Assembly (NCBI GenBank): GCA_900540595.1
Contig: UQGL01000055.1
Location: 1-9,923 of the forward strand
Reading direction: 5' to 3'
Source: an uncultured Oscillospiraceae bacterium
GTDB lineage: Bacteria > Bacillota > Clostridia > Oscillospirales > Ruminococcaceae
DNA length: 9,923 bases
Part shown: positions 4,465-9,923 of the stretch, in pieces
Position numbering within the stretch: position 1 is the first letter of the stretch
Layout of the letters: every line of letters starts with the position of its first letter
Notes under the pieces: model-generated
The model's input: only the letters and a program-made list of their open reading frames with translations
What the model was told of the DNA's origin: nothing
Databases searched by the model: none
Program-made: the position numbers and the translations under genes

Positions 4465-6129
4465 ATGAAATTGACCGGTTCGCAGATCTTCGTTGAGGTA
4501 CTGGTCGAGCAGGGCGTGGATACCCTGTTCGGCTATCCCGGCGGTGCCGTGCTGAATCTGTATGACGAATTGTATAAAAATTCTGACCGTATACGCCATG
4601 TATTGACTGCGCATGAGCAGGGTGCCTCCCACGCAGCGGACGGCTACGCCCGCGCGACCGGCCGCACCGGCGTGGTGCTGGCCACCAGCGGCCCGGGTGC
4701 CACAAACCTTGTCACTGGCATCGCCACCGCCTATATGGACAGCGTACCGATGGTCGCCTTCACCGGCAATGTGGCCACAACGCTGCTGGGCAGGGATTCC
4801 TTTCAGGAGGCCTACATCGAGGGCATCACGATGCCGATCACCAAGCACAACTACACGGTCCGCCGTGTTGAGGATCTGGCCGATACGATGCGCGCCGCCT
4901 TCCGCATTGCCCAGTCGGGCCGCAAGGGCCCCGTGCTGGTCGATATCCCGAAGGACATCACCGCCGCCAGCTGTGAATTCACCCCCAAGGCACCGGAACT
5001 GATCCGCACCGTGACCCGCTACGATGAGGAGGAGGTCAAGGCTGCCGCCCGGATGATCAACGAGGCGGAGCGCCCCATCGTCTACTTCGGCGGCGGCGTG
5101 CGCAGCGCGGCGGGCTGCCAGCCCCTGCGCGACCTGCTGGAAAAGACCGGTATGCCCGCCACCTACACCCTTATGGCCGCCGGTGTGCTGAGCTACGGCG
5201 AGCCGCACAATCTGGGGCTGCTGGGTATGCACGGCTGCTACGCCGCCAACAAAGCCATTGATGAGGCCGACCTCGTCATTGCCGTCGGCACCCGGTTCAG
5301 TGACCGTGTGGCTCTGAACCCCAACACCTTCGCCAAGCGTGCCAAGATCATCCAGATCGACATCGACCCGAGCGAGCTTGGCAAAAATGTTGCGGTAGAC
5401 CTGAGCCTGACCGGCGATGCAAGCTATATCCTGCAGGCCATTTTGCCCTATGTCGAAAAGACCGAGCACAAGCTCTGGATGGAGCAGATCCGCGGCTGGC
5501 AGAAAAACGACTACAAGCCCGTGGACAGCGAAACCGAGCTGAAGCCTCATCAGATCATTGACGAAATCTGCAATCAGGCCGGCCCCGAGGCCGTCTATGT
5601 CACCGATGTGGGCCAGCACCAGATGTGGGCAGCACAGTATCTGCACCACACGAAATCCCGCGGTTTCCTGACCAGCGGCGGTTTGGGCACGATGGGCTTC
5701 GGCTACGGCGCGGCCATCGGCGCGCAGATGGCGCTGGGCCGCGATGCCCGCGTTGTCATGCTGACCGGCGATGGCTCCTTCCACATGAACCTGAACGAGG
5801 GCTGCACCGCCGTCAGCTATGAGCTGCCCATCATCACGGTCATCTTCAACAATCAGGTGCTGGGCATGGTCCGCCAGTGGCAGACGACCTTCTATGAGAA
5901 GCGTTACTCCGACACCGACCCCCACCGCCGCACCGATTTCGTCAAGCTGGCCGAGGGCTTCGGCGCCAAGGGCTACCGCGCCGAGACACCCGCCGAGTTC
6001 AAGGCGGCCTTCGCCGATGCGATGAAGCAGAAGGGCCCCAGCTGGATCGACTGCCGCATCGGCAAGGACGAGAAGGTTTTGCCGATGATCCCCGGCGGCG
6101 GCAGCATCAACGACATCATCATGGAATGA
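4465..6129 (+). CDS. ilvB: acetolactate synthase, large (catalytic) subunit
   Basis: This 554-residue ThDP enzyme joins two pyruvates into 2-acetolactate (valine and leucine route) or pyruvate with 2-oxobutanoate into 2-aceto-2-hydroxybutanoate (isoleucine route). The N-terminal ThDP pyrimidine domain contains Glu51 in TAHEQGASHAADGYAR, the activating glutamate, followed by SGPGATN (75-81). The middle domain (about 190-330) is the FAD-type domain. The C-terminal domain has the ThDP-Mg motif GDGSF starting at 435 and ending with the NN pair at 462-463. The RHVL and LLGRDSFQEA segments are also typical of anabolic AHAS. Length matches the family's 550-590. The ATG at 4465 is preceded by AAGGAG at 4451-4456; an in-frame start at 4408 would be read from leader hairpins. 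It is the first gene of the T-box-controlled operon, and ilvN starts 10 bases after its stop. Confidence 0.97.
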   Translation: MKLTGSQIFVEVLVEQGVDTLFGYPGGAVLNLYDELYKNSDRIRHVLTAHEQGASHAADGYARATGRTGVVLATSGPGATNLVTGIATAYMDSVPMVAFTGNVATTLLGRDSFQEAYIEGITMPITKHNYTVRRVEDLADTMRAAFRIAQSGRKGPVLVDIPKDITAASCEFTPKAPELIRTVTRYDEEEVKAAARMINEAERPIVYFGGGVRSAAGCQPLRDLLEKTGMPATYTLMAAGVLSYGEPHNLGLLGMHGCYAANKAIDEADLVIAVGTRFSDRVALNPNTFAKRAKIIQIDIDPSELGKNVAVDLSLTGDASYILQAILPYVEKTEHKLWMEQIRGWQKNDYKPVDSETELKPHQIIDEICNQAGPEAVYVTDVGQHQMWAAQYLHHTKSRGFLTSGGLGTMGFGYGAAIGAQMALGRDARVVMLTGDGSFHMNLNEGCTAVSYELPIITVIFNNQVLGMVRQWQTTFYEKRYSDTDPHRRTDFVKLAEGFGAKGYRAETPAEFKAAFADAMKQKGPSWIDCRIGKDEKVLPMIPGGGSINDIIME

Positions 6130-6139
6130 GGTGACACGC

Positions 6140-6709
6140 ATGGAACAGAATAACAGCACCCGGCGGGTCATCAGCCTGCTGGTCGATAACTCCAACGGCG
6201 TTCTGGCGCGCATTTCCAGCCTGTTCTGCCGCCGCGGTTTCAACATCGACAGCCTGACGGTCTCGGCCACCAACGACCCCGCTGTCAGCCGCATCACCGT
6301 CACGCTGCGCGGCACCGAGCAGGCGCTCAACCAGTTGATCCTTCAGACCGAACGCCTTGAGGTCACCCGCCAGATCTTTGAGCTGGACCCCGACAAGAGC
6401 CTGCAGCGTGAGCTGCTGCTTTTAAAGGTAGCGTGCGATGCCGGAAACCGCGCCGCCCTGCGGGAGATTTCCAGCATTTACAAGGCTAAGATCATCGACC
6501 TGTCGCCCGACAGCATGATCTTTGAGCTGACCGGCAAACCGGACAAGATCGATGCCTTCCTCGCAATGCTTCAGGATTACGACATTCTTGAGCTTTGCCG
6601 CACCGGCGTCACCGCATTGGAGCGCGGCGGCAAGCACCAGCACATGCAAAAGCCCGCGCAGGAGGTCGGAGAGGCACAGCTGCCGCTGCCCGGGACGCAC
6701 TGCCATTGA
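6140..6709 (+). CDS. ilvN: acetolactate synthase, small (regulatory) subunit
   Basis: The 189-residue protein is the regulatory partner of IlvB: it raises catalytic activity and usually gives valine feedback inhibition. An N-terminal ACT domain (residues about 7-80) shows RRVISLLVDNSNGVLARIS and RRGFNIDSLTV, and the second half (about 80-160) is the AHAS small-subunit C-terminal domain, RELLLLKVAC to ALERG. The last 25 or so residues (HQHMQKPAQEVGEAQLPLPG and on) are not part of the usual fold and make the protein longer than the typical 160-175. The ATG at 6140 is preferred to a GTG at 6131 because GAGGTG at 6128-6133 makes the ribosome binding site; that site overlaps the ilvB stop, suggesting translational coupling. 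Naming as ilvN rather than ilvH is by convention only. Confidence 0.95.
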   Translation: MEQNNSTRRVISLLVDNSNGVLARISSLFCRRGFNIDSLTVSATNDPAVSRITVTLRGTEQALNQLILQTERLEVTRQIFELDPDKSLQRELLLLKVACDAGNRAALREISSIYKAKIIDLSPDSMIFELTGKPDKIDAFLAMLQDYDILELCRTGVTALERGGKHQHMQKPAQEVGEAQLPLPGTHCH

Positions 6710-6732
6710 GCTGCTCGTAAATTTTCAATGCC

Positions 6733-6804
6733 TGTAGGGGCGGATTCCATATCCGCCCGCCGTAGGCTGCACTGCACGGGCGCATATAGAATGCGCCCCT
6801 ACGG
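6733..6804. repeat. palindromic GTAGGGGCG repeat unit in the ilvN-ilvC gap
   Basis: The 164-base gap between ilvN and ilvC carries one 72-bp unit of the same family as the element after ilvA. The left hairpin pairs GGGCGGAT (6738-6745) with ATCCGCCC (6751-6758), and the right pairs GGGCGCAT (6778-6785) with ATGCGCCC (6791-6798). The outer ends GTAGGGGCG (6734-6742) and CGCCCCTAC (6794-6802) are exact reverse complements, so the whole can also fold as one long stem. No coding frame and no U-run are present, so polymerase probably reads through into ilvC. Confidence 0.85.
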
Positions 6805-6816
6805 ATTTTTATTTTC

Positions 6817-7893
<1,077 letters not shown>

Positions 7894-7912
7894 TTATAAG
7901 ATAACGCTCTAA

Positions 7913-8051
7913 GCCTTCCCCCGAGGGGGGGGGAGGTAGCCCCGCAGGTCCGGATGAGGGCAGAGCTCCCGCAGCATCCCGTTTACGGGCAGCGGCGCAA
8001 GGCCGCCCCTCATTCGCCGCTTCGCGGCACCTTCCCCCGCAGGGGGAAGGC
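7913..8051. repeat. imperfect palindromic repeat of a second family in the ilvC-ilvD gap
   Basis: This 139-bp element starts GCCTTCCCCC and ends GGGGGAAGGC. Its ends are extended inverted repeats, 7913-7960 against 8007-8051, ending inward in GATGAGGG and CCCTCATT. The right end is a tight hairpin by itself, 8030-8038 with 8042-8050 around GCA. The left arm carries nine consecutive G (7925-7933), more than the five G in the matching part of the right arm. The form resembles CCTTCCCCC-type palindromes I know to be scattered between genes of Ruminococcaceae, a recollection rather than a search result. No coding frame fits. ilvD's ribosome binding site follows at 8067-8070. Confidence 0.8.
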
Positions 8052-8078
8052 ATTTTATTTGAAAACGGAGAAAACCTT

Positions 8079-9737
8079 ATGAACAGCGATAATGTCAAAA
8101 AAGGCCCCGAGCGGGCACCGAACCGCAGCCTGTTCTATGCGCTGGGCTACACCCCGGAGGAGCTGGACCGCCCGCTGATCGGCGTTGTTTCCGCCTACAG
8201 CGAGATCGTCCCCGGCCACGCCCATCTGGATAAGATCGCCGATGCCGTCAAGGCAGGCGTTCGCATGGCGGGCGGCACCCCCATCCTCATTCCCGCCATC
8301 GGCGTCTGCGACGGTATCGCCATGGGGCATGTGGGCATGAAATACTCCCTTGCCAGCCGCGAGTTGATCTGCGACAGCGTCGAAACGATGTTCATGGCCC
8401 ACCAGCTGGACGGCCTTGTGTTGGTGCCCAACTGTGATAAGATCGTCCCCGGCATGGTCATGGCTGCAGTGCGGATGGATGTGCCTGCGGTCGTCTGCAG
8501 CGGCGGCCCTATGCTGGCCGGCCGCTACGGCGGCGAGGAGGTCAGCCTTTCCAAGATGTTTGAGGCGGTCGGTGCCTACAAGGCCGGCATGATCGATGAT
8601 GCCCAGCTGGAGGACTGCACCTGCAACTGCTGCCCCGGCTGCGGATCCTGCTCCGGCATGTACACGGCCAACAGCATGAACTGCCTGTGCGAGGCCATCG
8701 GCATCGCTCTGCCCGGCAACGGCACGATTCCCGCCGTTTATGCCAAGCGGCTGCAGCTGGCCAAGCACGCCGGTATGGCCGTCATGGATCTCGTCAACCG
8801 CGGCGTGACCGCGCGCCAGATCATCAACGAGCGCTCGATCCGCAACGCCCTGACCTGCGACATGGCGCTGGGCTGCTCCACCAACACGGTGCTGCACCTG
8901 CTGGCGATTGCGCAGGAGGCGGGCTGCCCCATCGACCTTGCGCTTTTCAATGAGATCAGCGCCAAAACGCCGAACCTCTGCCATCTGGCACCCGCAGGCC
9001 CGACCCACATGCCCGACCTGTATGAGGCGGGCGGTATTCCGGCCGTGCAGGCCGAGCTGGCCAAAAAGGGCCTGCTCGACCTCGATGTTCCTACCGTCAC
9101 CGGCAAAACGCTGGGGGAGAACATCGAGGGTGCGAAGATTCTCAACGACAAGGCCATCCGCTCCATCGACAACCCGTACAGCCAGACCGGCGGTTTGCAG
9201 ATCCTGTGGGGCAACATTGCCCCGGACGGCTGCGTTGTCAAGCGCAGCGCCGTTGCGCCCGAGATGCAGGTCCACAGCGGCCCCGCCCGTGTCTTTGACA
9301 GCGAGGATACCGCCATTGCGGCCATCTACGCAGGGGACATCCACCCCGGTGATGTGGTTGTCATCCGGTACGAGGGCCCCAAGGGCGGCCCCGGTATGCG
9401 GGAGATGCTCAACCCCACCAGCGCGCTGGCAGGCATGAAGCTGGATACGACCGTGGCTCTCATCACAGATGGCCGCTTCTCCGGCGCGTCCCGCGGCGCA
9501 GCCATCGGCCATGTCAGCCCCGAGGCTGCCTCCGGCGGCCCCATCGGCCTCGTCAAGGAAGGGGACACCATCGAGATCGACATCCCGAATGCGTCCATCC
9601 ACTTGGCCGTCAGCGAGGAGGAGCTTGCCGCCCGCAAGGCCGCCTACATCCAGCCTGAGCCGAACATCAAGACCGGCTGGCTGGCACGCTATGCCCGGCT
9701 GGTCACCAGCGCAAATCTGGGTGCGGTGCTGAAGTAA
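8079..9737 (+). CDS. ilvD: dihydroxy-acid dehydratase
   Basis: The 552-residue Fe-S enzyme dehydrates 2,3-dihydroxy-isovalerate and 2,3-dihydroxy-3-methylvalerate to the 2-oxo acids that are aminated to valine and isoleucine; 2-oxoisovalerate also feeds leucine. Cluster ligands are Cys119 in PNCDK and Cys188 in [15 protein letters not shown] (184-198). The active-site segment [10 protein letters not shown] is at 464-473. At the first cluster position of [2Fe-2S] members, which have a Cys shortly before HL, this protein has PGHAHLDK with no Cys, so a [4Fe-4S], oxygen-labile form as in E. coli and anaerobes is likely. The 552-residue length fits the short clostridial form. CGGAG at 8066-8070 precedes the ATG by 8 bases. 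It is the last gene of the operon and is followed 10 bases later by a terminator. Confidence 0.97.
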   Translation: MNSDNVKKGPERAPNRSLFYALGYTPEELDRPLIGVVSAYSEIVPGHAHLDKIADAVKAGVRMAGGTPILIPAIGVCDGIAMGHVGMKYSLASRELICDSVETMFMAHQLDGLVLVPNCDKIVPGMVMAAVRMDVPAVVCSGGPMLAGRYGGEEVSLSKMFEAVGAYKAGMIDDAQLEDCTCNCCPGCGSCSGMYTANSMNCLCEAIGIALPGNGTIPAVYAKRLQLAKHAGMAVMDLVNRGVTARQIINERSIRNALTCDMALGCSTNTVLHLLAIAQEAGCPIDLALFNEISAKTPNLCHLAPAGPTHMPDLYEAGGIPAVQAELAKKGLLDLDVPTVTGKTLGENIEGAKILNDKAIRSIDNPYSQTGGLQILWGNIAPDGCVVKRSAVAPEMQVHSGPARVFDSEDTAIAAIYAGDIHPGDVVVIRYEGPKGGPGMREMLNPTSALAGMKLDTTVALITDGRFSGASRGAAIGHVSPEAASGGPIGLVKEGDTIEIDIPNASIHLAVSEEELAARKAAYIQPEPNIKTGWLARYARLVTSANLGAVLK

Positions 9738-9747
9738 TCCGCAAAAT

Positions 9748-9786
9748 AAAAAGTGCTGCTTTCCGCAATGGATTGCAGCACTTTTT
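9748..9786. terminator. intrinsic terminator of ilvBNCD
   Basis: AAAAAGTGCTGC (9748-9759) pairs perfectly over 12 bp with 9775-9786, leaving a T-run TTTTT on the plus strand and an A-run on the 5' side, so it could act in both directions. The 15-base loop can form a small inner stem, TCC with GGA. It starts 10 bases after the ilvD stop. Confidence 0.92.
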
Positions 9787-9790
9787 CTTG

Positions 9791-9880
9791 CTATGTAGGG
9801 GCCGGACATGTCCGGCCCTCAGCTTTGCCGTTGGCACCCCTTGACTGGTTGCTTTGTAGGGAGGGGTCTTGACCCCTCCG
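9791..9880. repeat. two more left-end units of the GTAGGG palindromic family
   Basis: CTATGTAGGG at 9791-9800 opens a perfect 20-bp palindrome, 9799-9818, with ACATGT at its centre. A second TTGTAGGG (9854-9861) opens a 9-bp stem, GGAGGGGTC (9860-9868) with GACCCCTCC (9871-9879), around TT. Both are followed by GC-rich sequence like the repeats at 2617-2783 and 6733-6804. I see no gene in 9787-9923, the last stretch of the window. Confidence 0.7.
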
Positions 9881-9923
9881 CGGCGGCCAGTCCAAATATT
9901 CTTCCCCGTTCGCGCGTATTCCG

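Noticed and set aside
4375..6330. 651-codon open frame on the minus strand over ilvB
   Set aside because: It is antisense to a complete ilvB with all ThDP motifs. Long antisense frames arise from G/C-biased third positions; its translation is low-complexity Ala/Gly/Val/His and lacks recognisable motifs.
8055..9809. 584-codon open frame on the minus strand over ilvD
   Set aside because: Shadow of ilvD in GC-rich DNA. It has no family motif, and the frame runs through the operon terminator.

Overview
The window looks like a chromosomal piece of a GC-rich gut clostridium, probably an Oscillospirales/Ruminococcaceae member near Faecalibacterium, Gemmiger or Subdoligranulum. This is inferred from high GC with strong G/C third codon positions, AGGAGG-type ribosome binding sites, a T-box leader, a COG2607 (DUF815) ATPase, and abundant GC-rich palindromic intergenic repeats. 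No marker gene fixes the taxon.

Layout. The left edge (1-1124, minus strand) holds the start of an SDR dehydrogenase, probably kduD or a gluconate 5-dehydrogenase-like enzyme, and upstream of it a complete kduI. Both serve catabolism of unsaturated uronates derived from pectin or glycosaminoglycans. A divergent control region (1125-1402) carries a kduI promoter, an ilvA promoter and operator-like inverted repeats. ilvA (threonine ammonia-lyase, 1403-2608) follows on the plus strand. It converges on a DUF815 AAA+ ATPase (2794-3969, minus), with a compound palindromic repeat filling the gap.

A second divergent control region (3970-4464) contains the DUF815 promoter, a near-consensus plus-strand promoter and a complete T-box riboswitch with its terminator. 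The T-box leads into ilvB-ilvN-ilvC-ilvD (4465-9737), which ends at a strong hairpin terminator. IlvA supplies 2-oxobutanoate. IlvBN, IlvC and IlvD then carry out the shared steps to the 2-oxo acid precursors of isoleucine, valine and leucine. No aminotransferase (ilvE) or leu gene lies in the window.

No new enzymatic or defence system is visible; the genes are ordinary metabolism. The more interesting material is non-coding: a T-box whose specifier reads best as leucine CUG, a modular family of palindromic repeats around the word GTAGGGGCG with compensating changes in its stems, a second palindromic family between ilvC and ilvD, tandem GC hairpins in the ilvA leader, and a recurring TTGYRCAA word around kduI/kduD.
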